This document shows positions 1-7,963 of a DNA stretch of 48,543 nt, in pieces. Where the stretch lies: the NCBI GenBank assembly GCA_016874035.1, contig VGVM01000014.1:1-48543 (forward strand), given 5' to 3'. Position 1 is the first letter of the stretch, and each line of letters begins with the position of its first letter. Position numbers and translations under genes: made by a program. The notes beneath the pieces were generated by a model, which did not search any database, was not told the DNA's origin, and saw only the letters and a program-made list of their open reading frames with translations. This DNA is from Gemmatimonadota bacterium (lineage in GTDB: Bacteria; Gemmatimonadota; Gemmatimonadetes; Gemmatimonadales; Gemmatimonadaceae).

Positions 1-387
1 GTCGTCGGTGAAGGTGATCGTGTTGAAGGGCAGCGTCACGGCCGTCAGCGCGCGGCGCACCTGCGGCCCGAGCGCCTCGGCGATGCGCGCGTGATCGAAT
101 GCCGGCGCCTTGGTACCGGTTGCCGCGTCCGCCAGCACGAACGAGTTCCCGCCTCGCGCGCCCTTCCGGTACCAGAAGCGTGAGGAGTTCCCGATCCAGT
201 TCGCCGGCTCCGGCGCGTCCACCACGAGGCCCTCCCAGCGCCGTCGCAGCGAGTCCGCACGGGCGTAGTCAGCGGCGGTGCCCTGGGCATCGGCCGATCC
301 CGTCGCGCCAACGGCGGCGAGGAGCGTGACGCTCATGAGCGGCATGGCGAAGCGAAGTCGGGTCACGAAGCGGGCGAAAGCGGTCAT
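1..387 (-). CDS. S9 family (DPP-IV-like) peptidase, N-terminal fragment
   Basis: The reading frame starts with ATG at 387 on the minus strand and runs off the left edge of the window, so only the first 129 codons are visible. The N-terminus is a secretion signal: a basic start (MTAFARFVTRLRF) followed by a hydrophobic stretch and a probable cleavage after ADAQ. The mature part contains NWIGNSSRFWYRKG and a following FVLADAATG stretch, which match the start of the beta-propeller domain of secreted S9 peptidases in Gemmatimonadota. The catalytic domain lies outside the window, so activity cannot be judged. A second M at codon 15 (MPLMS) is an alternative start. A good promoter lies just upstream. 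A second S9-type gene begins at 47861. Confidence 0.75.
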   Translation of the reverse strand, partial: MTAFARFVTRLRFAMPLMSVTLLAAVGATGSADAQGTAADYARADSLRRRWEGLVVDAPEPANWIGNSSRFWYRKGARGGNSFVLADAATGTKAPAFDHARIAEALGPQVRRALTAVTLPFNTITFTDD

Positions 388-421
388 GGATGCCGGCCTG
401 TTGCGGGGGGTTAGCACACTC

Positions 422-451
422 CTATATGCGGTCCGAGCGCCTTGCGTTCAA
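422..451 (-). promoter_or_regulatory. Sigma70-like promoter for the S9 peptidase gene
   Basis: On the minus strand TTGAAC (446-451) is followed by exactly 17 bases and then CATATA (423-428), about 36 bases before the ATG at 387. The spacing is ideal for a housekeeping sigma factor. The -10 region continues as CATATAGGAGTGT, resembling the AT-rich elements before three other genes in this window. Confidence 0.5.
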
Positions 452-495
452 GCGCGGCAGTCGTAAGGGTTCATTCGTCCCCTACGGAGAGCAAT

Positions 496-834
496 GTGTA
501 CGTCACGACCACGCTGGCGTTCGAGGGCTACCGGATCAAGGAGTACAAGGGTGTGGTGCGCGGCATTGTCGTGCGCGCGCCCACGATCGCGCAGGGCATC
601 ATGGGCGGCCTCAAGACCATCATCGGCGGCAACATTGCCGCCTACACCGAGATGTGCGAGCAGGCCCGCGAGGAAGCGTTCGACCTGCTCGTGCAACACG
701 CGGACCAGCGCGGCGCCAACGCGATCATCGGCATGCACTACGACGCGTCGGACATCGGCGGCGGGGGCACCGGCCGTCATGCCACCGAAGTACTCTGCTA
801 CGGAACCGCCGTCGTGATCGAGCCGGTCGCATGA
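496..834 (+). CDS. YbjQ/DUF74 family protein
   Basis: A 112-residue protein of the YbjQ (heavy-metal-binding domain, DUF74) family, whose members are small pentameric proteins of about 105 residues with no firmly established function. The family pattern is visible: an N-terminal strand, then YKGVVRGIVVRAPT, IAQGIMGGLKTIIGGN, the helix around EMCEQAREEAFDLLVQHA, and GANAIIGMHYDAS. The GTG at 496 is chosen because GGAGA (485-489) lies at the right distance and the family does not extend upstream. The same frame is open back to an ATG at 442, which would add 18 residues unlike the family. The stop overlaps the next start by ATGA, so the two genes are probably translationally coupled. Confidence 0.85.
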   Translation: MYVTTTLAFEGYRIKEYKGVVRGIVVRAPTIAQGIMGGLKTIIGGNIAAYTEMCEQAREEAFDLLVQHADQRGANAIIGMHYDASDIGGGGTGRHATEVLCYGTAVVIEPVA

Positions 835-1946
835 GCCTCGTTCCACCGTCCGGGCTGCGGACGCCCGCGCTCCTGCTCGACCTTGGCGCGGTGGACCAGA
901 ACCTGGACGCCATGATTCGCGCGGTCGGGGGCACGGCGACCCGCTGGCGCCCACACGTCAAGACGGCGAAGCTCGGCGCCGTCATGCAGCGCATGGTCCG
1001 CCGCGGCCTCACGCGCTTCAAGTGCGCGACCACGCTCGAACTTTCGGTCGCGCTCGAGGCCGGCGCTACCGATGTGCTCGTCGCGTTTCCGCACGTCGGC
1101 GCGAACGCCGCGCGGATCGTCGAGATCGCGCGTGCGCACCCGACGGCGCGCGTGTCCGGCCTGGTCGAAACCGAAACCCACGTTGACTCCTGGCGCGACT
1201 CCGGACTCGCGCTCTTCGCCGACCTCAACTCCGGAATGAACCGGACCGGTGGCGTGCCCGACGCGCCGCGTATCGTCGCGCTGGCGCGTGCAATCACCGG
1301 GTCGGGGTGCACGTTCGGCGGGCTTCACTGGTACGACGGTCACATGCACGGGCTCGGTGACTTGGGCGAACGGGAACGCGCGGCCCATGCCGGATATCGC
1401 GCGCTCGGGGCGCTGGTTACCGCACTTGCCGCCGCCGGCGTGAGGGTGCCCGAGGTCATCGTTGCGGGCACCCCGGCCGCGGTGCCGGCCGCGAGCTACC
1501 GCGAGTTCAAGGATTGGCCATCGGATGTGCAGCTCTCGCCCGGGACGGTCGTGTACAACGACCTGACCAGTCTCTCGCAGATCCCCGAGGCGTGGGGGCT
1601 CGCCGCCGCCGTGCATGTGCTCGCGACGGTCGTCAGCCACCCGACGCCGACCCGCTTCACCTGCGACGCCGGCCACAAGGCGGTGAGTGCCGATGCCGGC
1701 GTCCCGACCTGCGCCGTGGTCGGGCACCCGGAGTGGACGCCCACCAAACCCAGCGAGGAGCACCTCCCAATAGATGTGCCGCCGGGGACGCCGCTTCCCG
1801 CGATCGGCACGCAACTCATGCTGCTGCCCGTTCACGTCTGCCCGACCGTCAACAACTTTGATGACGCCGTGGCACACGAAAAAGGTGCCGGCTGGCACCG
1901 TCTTCCGGTGACCGCCCGCGGGCGCGAGGCACCGGTTGGCACCTGA
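831..1946 (+). CDS. D-serine dehydratase / D-threonine aldolase-like PLP enzyme
   Basis: A 371-residue fold-type III PLP enzyme of the DSD1/D-threonine-aldolase group: an alanine-racemase-like barrel followed by a C-terminal metal-binding domain. The PLP lysine motif HVKTAK is at residues 42-47 and the zinc pair typical of eukaryote-type D-serine dehydratases (HxC) is HVC at 335-337, followed by PTVNN. It should cleave or dehydrate a D-beta-hydroxy amino acid; D-serine, D-threonine and related substrates cannot be told apart from sequence. There is no signal peptide, so it is cytoplasmic. The ATG at 831 overlaps the stop of the YbjQ-like gene, suggesting a two-gene operon. Confidence 0.88.
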   Translation: MSLVPPSGLRTPALLLDLGAVDQNLDAMIRAVGGTATRWRPHVKTAKLGAVMQRMVRRGLTRFKCATTLELSVALEAGATDVLVAFPHVGANAARIVEIARAHPTARVSGLVETETHVDSWRDSGLALFADLNSGMNRTGGVPDAPRIVALARAITGSGCTFGGLHWYDGHMHGLGDLGERERAAHAGYRALGALVTALAAAGVRVPEVIVAGTPAAVPAASYREFKDWPSDVQLSPGTVVYNDLTSLSQIPEAWGLAAAVHVLATVVSHPTPTRFTCDAGHKAVSADAGVPTCAVVGHPEWTPTKPSEEHLPIDVPPGTPLPAIGTQLMLLPVHVCPTVNNFDDAVAHEKGAGWHRLPVTARGREAPVGT

Positions 1947-1973
1947 GCGGGAAATTCGCTACCGTATGGCGCC

Positions 1974-3926
1974 GTGACTGATCAACCCGCCGAGTTTCGC
2001 CGTTCCCCGGGACGGCGCACGTCCGACACGCTCCTCCGGCGTGCCGTCGAGCTCGCGCACCTCGGCGGGTGGTCGCTGGCCCTGCATCCGTCCGGCGACG
2101 TCATGCTGAGCGATATGCTGTGGTCCGACGAGATGTTCCGGCTCATGGGCCACGCGCCAAAGGCGTTTCCACCGACCGTGGCGCGCGCCTTTGCGCAGGT
2201 GCCGTCGGACGATCATCCGCAGCTGCTCGCGGCGCTCGAAGGCGCGGTCAAGGGCGAGGGCGCCGAGTTCGTCGTCGAACACCGGATCATCCGTGCGGAC
2301 GGCGAGGTGCGGCTGGTCGAGCAGAGCGGGTTCGGCGAACGCGACGAGGGTGGTGGGTCCGTGCGCCTCATCGGCACGATGGTGGACATCACCGACCGCC
2401 GGCACATCGAGGGTGCGCTGCGCGGGCAGGCCGCGGGCGCACTCGCCTACGAGCAGCTCGTCCAGCATTCGCACGACGCCATCATCTCCTGCACGCTCGA
2501 TGGCACGATCTCGACCTGGAATCCCGCGGCCGAGCATGTCTTCGGCTAGAAAGCGGACGAAGTGATCGGCACCTCGTTCGAGCGGCTCGTGCCGGACGAC
2601 CGCGTGGAGGAGATGCGCGCGAACCTCGCGCGCATCTCGCGCGGCGAGGCGTTCACGCAGTTCCGGACCGTGCGCCTCAAGCGCGATGGCTCGCTGGTCG
2701 AGGTCGAACTCACCGGATCGCCCGTGCGAAACGATGCCGGCACGATTCTCGGGGTGAGCGCCATCGTCCGCGATGTCACCGCGCAGAAGCGCCTGGCCGA
2801 GCAAGTGCAGCACGCCCAGCGGCTCAAGAGCATCGGCCGCCTGGCAGGCGGGGTCGCGCATGACTTCAACAACCTGCTCATGGCGATCTCCGGGTACGCC
2901 GAGCTGGTGATGCTCGACCTGCCGGAGGACGCGCCCGGTCGCGAAGACCTGCGCGCGCTGCTCACGGCGGCGGATCGCGGCGCGCGACTCACGCGGCAGC
3001 TCCTGGCGTTCGGCCGGCGGCAGGTGCTCCACGCCGTCCCGCTCGACCTGAACACCGTGCTGCGCGAGATGGAAGGCGTGCTGCGCCCGCTGACCGCGGG
3101 GGACGTGACGCTGCAGACACGCCTCGGCACCGAGGCGATGATGGTGCAAGCCGACCGCGCGCAAATCGAGCAGGTGCTCGTCAACCTCGTCGCCAACGCG
3201 CGCGACGCGATGCCGCGCGGCGGTGTCGTGAGCATCGAAACCGACCACATCACGATCGGCGAGACGACCCCGCGGCCGCATCCATCGGTCCAGCAGGGCG
3301 ATTATGTCCGGCTGACAGTGCGCGATACGGGCATCGGGATGCACCCCGAGGTGCAGGCGCGGCTGTTCGAGCCGTTCTTCACGACCAAGCCGCGCGGACA
3401 GAGCACCGGCATGGGGCTCGCGACGGTGTACGGCATCGTCAAGCAGAGCGGCGGGTTCATTACGGTGGAGAGCGAGTGGGGCCGCGGGTCGGTGTTTCGT
3501 GTGCTGTTGCCGGTCCGCGCGACGGCGCTGCCAGGCGCGGAGGCGCAGCGCTCCGACCCCGGCGCGCGCACCGTGCTGCTGGTCGAGGATGACGAGGGCG
3601 TGCGCCGCATGGCGATCGTGATGCTCGAGCGCCTGCACTTCACGGTGATCGAAGCGCCCGCTCCGTCCGATGCCATCCGGCTGCTTCGGGAGTCGGCGCA
3701 CCGCGTGGACCTCGTGCTGACGGACATCAGCCTGCCCGAGATGACCGGCATCCAGCTCGGCGAGATCATCGCGTCGCAGCGGCCCGGGCTGCCGATCGTG
3801 TACATGAGCGGCTTCGCCGACGCCGTCGAGCGCCACCAGAACCTCGAGCCGGGCGTCAACTTCCTGCAGAAGCCGTTCTCTATAGATGCCTTGGCCAAGG
3901 CGCTGCGCGGCGCGCCCGTGCGCTGA
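1974..3926 (+). pseudogene. PAS-PAS hybrid histidine kinase interrupted by one in-frame TAG
   Basis: One frame of 651 codons (GTG start at 1974) encodes two PAS domains (about 15-150 and 155-275), a HisKA domain with the phosphoacceptor in GGVAHDFNN (His296), a HATPase domain (NARDAMP, DTGIGM, FEPFFTTK, GMGLATVYG) and a C-terminal receiver domain (VEDDEG, phosphoacceptor Asp584 in LTDISLPEM, KPFS). Codon 192 (2547-2549) is TAG inside the second PAS domain. It sits where the conserved FGY of PAS domains expects tyrosine (VFG-stop-KADEVIG), and the frame resumes at once. A single TAC/TAT to TAG change or a base error explains it. Translation could restart at GTG 2562, giving 454 residues with the kinase and receiver intact. 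Every catalytic motif is intact, so any loss of function would be recent. Confidence 0.75.
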
Positions 3927-3961
3927 GCGGCCGATACTCAAGACCGGAGTCCGCTGATCGC

Positions 3962-3991
3962 TTGACTTTTTCCCGCCTCGTGCCGTAGCTT
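3962..3991 (+). promoter_or_regulatory. Promoter of the SAM-riboswitch/panB transcript
   Basis: TTGACT (3962-3967) and TAGCTT (3986-3991) are separated by 18 bases. Predicted transcription starts near 3998, a few bases before the riboswitch structure, so the leader begins directly with the aptamer. Confidence 0.6.
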
Positions 3992-4004
3992 CTCTTCACA
4001 ATCG

Positions 4005-4060
4005 AAGTCGTGGTCATTTGCCGCCTATTGCAGCCACGTAAAAGAAATGCTAAAACGCGA
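4005..4060 (+). promoter_or_regulatory. SAM-II-type (SAM-II/SAM-V superfamily) riboswitch
   Basis: The leader matches the known SAM-II aptamer in order and spacing. Stem P1 is CGTGG (4009-4013) with CCACG (4034-4038). The loop carries TCATTTG (4014-4020) and TATTGCA (4026-4032). Behind P1 comes GTAAAAGAAAT and then GCTAAAA (4049-4055), the conserved 3' strand of the pseudoknot. In known SAM-II examples these elements read GAUUU, AUUGCA, an A/U linker and GCUAAA. The identification rests on recalled consensus, not a covariance-model run. SAM-II normally lowers expression of methionine/SAM synthesis genes when SAM is high. Here it lies between a promoter and an intrinsic terminator, upstream of panB and sulfur-transfer genes. 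Confidence 0.82.
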
Positions 4061-4103
4061 CCGCCGGGCGGCGTCGTATTCTGCCCCGGCGATTTTGTTT
4101 TCA

Positions 4104-4139
4104 GGCGGCCGTTTTCCCACATGGGAGACGGCCTTTTTT
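4104..4139 (+). terminator. Intrinsic terminator in the panB leader (expression platform)
   Basis: GGCCGTTTTCCC (4107-4118) pairs with GGGAGACGGCC (4123-4133), a long stem with a four-base loop, followed directly by six T (4134-4139). It ends 15 bases before the panB start, so it can only act as an attenuator for the downstream operon. The 5' arm GGCGG (4104-4108) can also pair with CCGCC (4061-4065) just behind the aptamer, a possible antiterminator. In such GC-rich sequence that alternative pairing is only suggestive. Confidence 0.75.
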
Positions 4140-4154
4140 CGTTGGAGGATGGGC

Positions 4155-5069
4155 ATGAGCGACACCGTTTCCACCCCGGTCCGGCTCGCGAACCGCGAAC
4201 CAGCACCCGCCGCGAAAGTCACCACGCACACGCTCCGCACGCTCAAGGCGCGCGGCCGACGCGTGGTCTGCGTGACGGCGTACGACTACCCCACCGCCGT
4301 GTTCGCCGAACGCGCGGGCGTGGACCTGATCCTTGTCGGCGACTCGGCCGCGATGACCGTGCTCGGCCTACCCAACACGCTCGGCGTCGGCATGGATGAG
4401 ATGCTCGTCTTCGCCAAGGCGGTTGCGCGCGGCGGAGGCCGGGCGTTCGTCGTGGGAGACCTGCCGTTTCTCTCGTACCAGGTGTCCGACGCGGAGGCCG
4501 TTCGCAACGCGGGCGCCTTCGTGCGCGCCGGCTGCGACGCCGTGAAGCTCGAGGGCGGCACCCGCGTGGTCCGCCGCGTCCGCGCCATCGCCGACGCGGG
4601 GATCGCCGTCATGGGCCACATCGGACTCACGCCGCAGGCGCTCGGTCCGCAGGGCGGATATCGCGTGCAAGGCAAGACGCGCGAAGCCACCGAACGCATC
4701 ATCGCCGACGCACGGGCCCTCGAGGACGCGGGGGCGTTTGCCATCCTGCTCGAGGCGCTCCCACCGGAGAGCGCCGCGCGCGTCCGCGAACACGTCAGCG
4801 TCCCGGTGTACGGGATCGGCGCAGGCCCGCACGTGGACGGCCAGCTCGTCATCTCGCACGACCTGCTCGGCAACTTCGTCGGTGACGTCTCGCCACGGTT
4901 CGTATCGCGGCTCGCGTCGCTGGATGCCACGGTCACCACTGCGTTCCAGCTCTACGCCACCAGCGTGCGCACCGGGGCGTTCCCCGAGCCGCGCCACTGC
5001 TACTCCGCAACGCCCGAGCCGGCGACCGCCGGCCCCGCACTCACGCTGTCTCACGCCGCATCCAACTGA
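4155..5069 (+). CDS. panB: 3-methyl-2-oxobutanoate hydroxymethyltransferase (PanB)
   Basis: A 304-residue PanB barrel enzyme, which transfers a hydroxymethyl group from 5,10-methylene-tetrahydrofolate to 2-oxoisovalerate, giving ketopantoate for pantothenate and CoA. All active-site positions known from E. coli PanB are present with constant offset: Asp63 and Asp102 (metal), Lys131, Glu133, His155 and Glu200. Further family motifs are TAYDYP, GHIGLTPQ, GGYRVQGK, YGIGAG and HDLLG. The ATG at 4155 has GGAGG at 4144-4148; an ATG at 4149 is too close to it, and the frame is open further upstream only through the leader RNA. It is the first gene behind the SAM-II leader, which is unexpected for a pantothenate gene. 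The C-terminal 25 residues extend past the usual PanB end. Confidence 0.92.
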   Translation: MSDTVSTPVRLANREPAPAAKVTTHTLRTLKARGRRVVCVTAYDYPTAVFAERAGVDLILVGDSAAMTVLGLPNTLGVGMDEMLVFAKAVARGGGRAFVVGDLPFLSYQVSDAEAVRNAGAFVRAGCDAVKLEGGTRVVRRVRAIADAGIAVMGHIGLTPQALGPQGGYRVQGKTREATERIIADARALEDAGAFAILLEALPPESAARVREHVSVPVYGIGAGPHVDGQLVISHDLLGNFVGDVSPRFVSRLASLDATVTTAFQLYATSVRTGAFPEPRHCYSATPEPATAGPALTLSHAASN

Positions 5070-5080
5070 GCACTTCATCC

Positions 5081-5353
5081 ATGGCCACCACCGTCTTCCT
5101 GCCCGCCATCCTCGCGAAACTCGCCGATGCCAAGCAGCTCCAGGCACCGGGCGAGACCGTCGGCGCCGTCGTCAACGACGTCGCGACCCGATTCCCCGAC
5201 CTCGGCGAACGCCTCCGCGACAGCAAGGGCGAGCCGTACCCGTTCGTGACGTTCTACCTCAACGATGAGGACATCCGCTTTCACGGCGGCTTCGCCGCCA
5301 CTGTCCGCGACGGGGACGAACTCACGGTCGTGCCTTCGATCGCGGGGGGCTGA
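5081..5353 (+). CDS. MoaD/ThiS-family sulfur carrier protein
   Basis: A 90-residue ubiquitin-fold sulfur carrier. It has the family beta-grasp pattern (GETVGAVVNDVATRFPDL, then YLNDEDIRFHGGFAATVRDGDELTVVPSIAGG) and ends exactly in Gly-Gly, the residue pair adenylated and converted to a thiocarboxylate. No residues follow the Gly-Gly, so no Mec-type protease is needed, unlike mycobacterial CysO. It lies 11 bases after panB and 3 bases before a MoeB-type activating enzyme. This points to a dedicated carrier for an amino-acid or cofactor sulfur relay. Molybdopterin synthesis (MoaD) is possible because formate dehydrogenase is nearby, but no moaE is present and the next PLP gene favours amino-acid sulfur transfer. 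Confidence 0.88.
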   Translation: MATTVFLPAILAKLADAKQLQAPGETVGAVVNDVATRFPDLGERLRDSKGEPYPFVTFYLNDEDIRFHGGFAATVRDGDELTVVPSIAGG

Positions 5354-5356
5354 TCC

Positions 5357-6610
5357 GTGACGACCACACTCGACACCCCCCGCCCCGAACGAACCCGCCC
5401 ACCTGCGCGGCATATTTCCACGCAGGCAACGGCCACCCGTGAAACTCCCGTGACACCACGCGAACTCCCCGCCCTCTCGCACGAGGAGATCCTGCGCTAC
5501 AGCAGGCATCTCATCCTGCCCGATGTCGGCGTCGAGGGACAGCGCAAGCTCAAGGCCGCGCGCGTGCTCCTGATCGGCGCGGGCGGGCTCGGGTCGCCGC
5601 TCGCGCTCTACCTCGCGGCCGCGGGCGTGGGCACGATCGGCCTCGTGGACTTCGACGTCGTGGATGTCACCAACCTGCAGCGCCAGGTCCTGCACGGCAC
5701 CAGCGACGTCGGTACGCCCAAGCTCGTCTCCGCGCGCAAGCGCATCGCGGAGGTCAATCCGCATGTCGAGCTGGTGACGTATGAGGAACCGCTGACATCG
5801 GAGAACGCGCTCCGGATCTTCGAGGGCTACGACATCGTCGTGGACGGCACGGACAACTTCCCGACGCGCTACCTCGTCAACGACGCGTGCGTGCTGCTGG
5901 GGATCCCGAACGTGTACGGCAGCATTTATCGCTTCGAGGGCCAGGCCTCGGTCTTCGCGACCAAGGACGGCCCCTGCTACCGCTGCCTGTATCCGGAACC
6001 GCCGCCGCCGGGACTGGTACCCAGCTGCGCCGAAGGCGGCGTACTCGGGGTGCTCCCGGGACTCGTGGGCACGCTGCAGGCCACCGAGGCGATCAAGCTC
6101 ATCCTGGGCGCCGGCGATTCGCTCGCGGGCCGGCTGCTGCTCATTGATGCGCTCGGCGCGAGCTTCCGCACCGTAAAGGTGCGCAAGGACCCCAACTGCC
6201 CCGCCTGCGGCACGCGCACGCTCACCACGCTGATAGACTACGAGCAGTTCTGCGGCTCGCCGCATGTCGGAGGAGATCCCAAGGTGGCATTCAACGTTCC
6301 GGAAATCGAGCCGCGCGACGCGGCCGCGCGCCTCGCGAAAGGCGACGTGGACATCGTGGACGTGCGTGAACCGCACGAACTGCAGATCGCCAAGTACCCG
6401 AAGGTGACGGCGATCCCGCTCGGCCAGTTGCCCAACCGCATCGCCGAACTCCCGCGCGATCGCGACCTCGTGCTTGCCTGCCGCACCGGCGTGCGCAGCG
6501 CCAAGGCCGTGCAGCAGCTGCAGGCCGCCGGGTTCACGCGGGTGTGGAACCTCGCGGGTGGTATCCACCGCTGGATTGACGAAGTAGACCCGTCGCAGCC
6601 GAAGTACTAG
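5357..6610 (+). CDS. moeB: MoeB/ThiF-type adenylyltransferase with C-terminal rhodanese domain (MoeZ-like)
   Basis: A 417-residue E1-like enzyme that adenylates the C-terminal glycine of a sulfur carrier and loads sulfur through its rhodanese domain. The ATP-binding motif GAGGLGS is at 74-80, followed by DFDVVDVTNLQRQ. Zinc-site pairs CYRC and CPAC and a conserved Cys in SCAEGGVLG are present. The rhodanese active-site loop is CRTGVRS (Cys375). The GTG start at 5357 gives a 40-residue polar leader before the conserved SHEEILRYSRH; a GTG at 5450 (VTPRELPALS) would make a more typical length. It is 3 bases behind the carrier gene, which is its likely substrate. Confidence 0.9.
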   Translation: MTTTLDTPRPERTRPPARHISTQATATRETPVTPRELPALSHEEILRYSRHLILPDVGVEGQRKLKAARVLLIGAGGLGSPLALYLAAAGVGTIGLVDFDVVDVTNLQRQVLHGTSDVGTPKLVSARKRIAEVNPHVELVTYEEPLTSENALRIFEGYDIVVDGTDNFPTRYLVNDACVLLGIPNVYGSIYRFEGQASVFATKDGPCYRCLYPEPPPPGLVPSCAEGGVLGVLPGLVGTLQATEAIKLILGAGDSLAGRLLLIDALGASFRTVKVRKDPNCPACGTRTLTTLIDYEQFCGSPHVGGDPKVAFNVPEIEPRDAAARLAKGDVDIVDVREPHELQIAKYPKVTAIPLGQLPNRIAELPRDRDLVLACRTGVRSAKAVQQLQAAGFTRVWNLAGGIHRWIDEVDPSQPKY

Positions 6611-6621
6611 CCGAGGCCGCG

Positions 6622-7881
6622 ATGACAACAACACACGCTGCAGCGTCGCCCACGAGGCTGACGCTGCTGCCGCAGCGCTGCACGCTCTGCGGCACCGAAT
6701 ACCCGGCCGAGGCGAACGCGATCTGCGCGCAGTGCCTCGGCCCGCTCGAGCCGCTGTACCCGAAGCACCGCGTACTCCCGGACCGCGAGGACATCGCGCG
6801 GCGCGCGCCGTCGCTGTGGCGGTATCGCGAGTGGCTGCCGTTCTCCGGCGAGCCCGTGCACTCGCACGACACGGGGTTCACGCCGTTGATTGAAGCGCCG
6901 CGGCTCGCCGCGCGGCTCGGTGTCGCGCGTGCGTGGGTGAAGAACGATGCCGTGTCCCAGCCCACGCTGTCGTTCAAGGATCGCGTCGTGACCACGGCGA
7001 TCAACGCCGCTCACGCGCTCGGCCTCGGGGTCGTCGGCTGCGCGAGCACGGGCAACCTGGCGAATGCCGTGGCCTCGCACGCGGCGCGCGCGGGCCTGAG
7101 CGCGTGGATCTTCATCCCCGAAGATCTCGAGCCGGCGAAGATCATCAATACGGCCGTCTTCGGTGCGAACCTGGTGCGCGTGCGCGGGCACTACGACGAC
7201 GTGAACCGTTTGTGCGCGCTGCTTGCGGATCGCTTCGGCTGGGGAATCGTGAACGTGAACCTGCGCGGCTACTACGGCGAGGGTTCGAAGACGATGGCCT
7301 TTGAGATCGCCGAGCAGCTGGGCTGGCGGTTGCCGACCGCGGTGGTCGCCCCGATGGCCGGCGGCTCGCTGGTCACCAAGCTCCGGAAGGGGTTCGGCGA
7401 GTTCCAGCGGGCCGAGCTCGTGAACGGGCCCAGCCCGCGGCTGTACGGCGCGCAGGCCAGCGGCTGCGCGCCGATCGTGCGACTCGTGCAGTCCGGTGCG
7501 GCCACGCTCACGCCGGAGATTCCGCACACGATTGCGCGTTCCATCGCGATCGGGAACCCGGCGGACGGCCCGTTCGCCGCCAAGGCGATGGTGGAAAGCG
7601 GCGGATGGGGCGCGCACGTGAGCGACGAGGAGATCGTGGCCGGTATCCGGCTGCTCGCCGAGACCACGGGCGTGTTCGCCGAGACGGCGGGCGGCACGAC
7701 GGTCGCGGCAGCGGTGAACCTGGCCCGGGAGGGTCGCCTGACCGCGGATGACGAAGTGGTCCTCTGCATCACCGGCAACGGGCTCAAGACGACAGACGTG
7801 GTGCGCGACGTCCTGCCCGCGGCGCCGGTCGTGGACGCGAAGGTGCGCGAGGTGGCGGCGCTGGTGGCCGAGCGGGGGTAA
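6622..7881 (+). CDS. thrC: Threonine-synthase-like PLP enzyme
   Basis: A 419-residue fold-type II PLP enzyme of the threonine-synthase group. An N-terminal zinc ribbon (Cys20, Cys23, Cys35, Cys38) is followed by the PLP lysine in LSFKDR (Lys119), the CASTGNLANAVA phosphate/substrate loop and GNGLKTTD near the end. Family reaction: O-phospho-L-homoserine to L-threonine by elimination and water addition. Clustering with a sulfur carrier, its activating enzyme and a SAM-II switch suggests it could instead, or also, accept sulfur from the carrier thiocarboxylate, giving homocysteine from phosphohomoserine or cysteine from phosphoserine. That is inference; sequence alone says threonine synthase. 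The ATG follows the MoeB-type stop by 11 bases. Confidence 0.85.
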   Translation: MTTTHAAASPTRLTLLPQRCTLCGTEYPAEANAICAQCLGPLEPLYPKHRVLPDREDIARRAPSLWRYREWLPFSGEPVHSHDTGFTPLIEAPRLAARLGVARAWVKNDAVSQPTLSFKDRVVTTAINAAHALGLGVVGCASTGNLANAVASHAARAGLSAWIFIPEDLEPAKIINTAVFGANLVRVRGHYDDVNRLCALLADRFGWGIVNVNLRGYYGEGSKTMAFEIAEQLGWRLPTAVVAPMAGGSLVTKLRKGFGEFQRAELVNGPSPRLYGAQASGCAPIVRLVQSGAATLTPEIPHTIARSIAIGNPADGPFAAKAMVESGGWGAHVSDEEIVAGIRLLAETTGVFAETAGGTTVAAAVNLAREGRLTADDEVVLCITGNGLKTTDVVRDVLPAAPVVDAKVREVAALVAERG

Positions 7882-7916
7882 CCCGCCCCCGACTCGCGCC
7901 TCCCCCGTCCCGCCTC

Positions 7917-7927
7917 TTATAGTTGTG
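7917..7927 (+). promoter_or_regulatory. Candidate -10 region of the formate dehydrogenase operon
   Basis: TTATAGTTGTG stands out in a GC-rich 82-base gap, 36 bases before the fdhA start. No convincing -35 hexamer is visible. Similar elements precede the genes starting at 45205 and 47861. Confidence 0.35.
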
Positions 7928-7963
7928 CGGAGCAGTTTCGCCGCCCAACCGAGGAGGGTTTTC

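Noticed and set aside
2547-2549. TAG in the kinase as a recoded pyrrolysine codon
   Set aside because: The codon replaces a PAS-conserved tyrosine, no pyrrolysine-specific context is seen, and the family does not use pyrrolysine.
1959-3941. 660-codon minus-strand open frame
   Set aside because: It lies antisense to the kinase, is rich in Arg/His/Ala as expected from a GC-rich shadow frame, and shows no domain.
5081-5353. Calling the small carrier MoaD of molybdopterin synthase
   Set aside because: No moaE or other molybdopterin-synthesis gene is adjacent; the neighbours fit amino-acid sulfur transfer better, so a general name is used.
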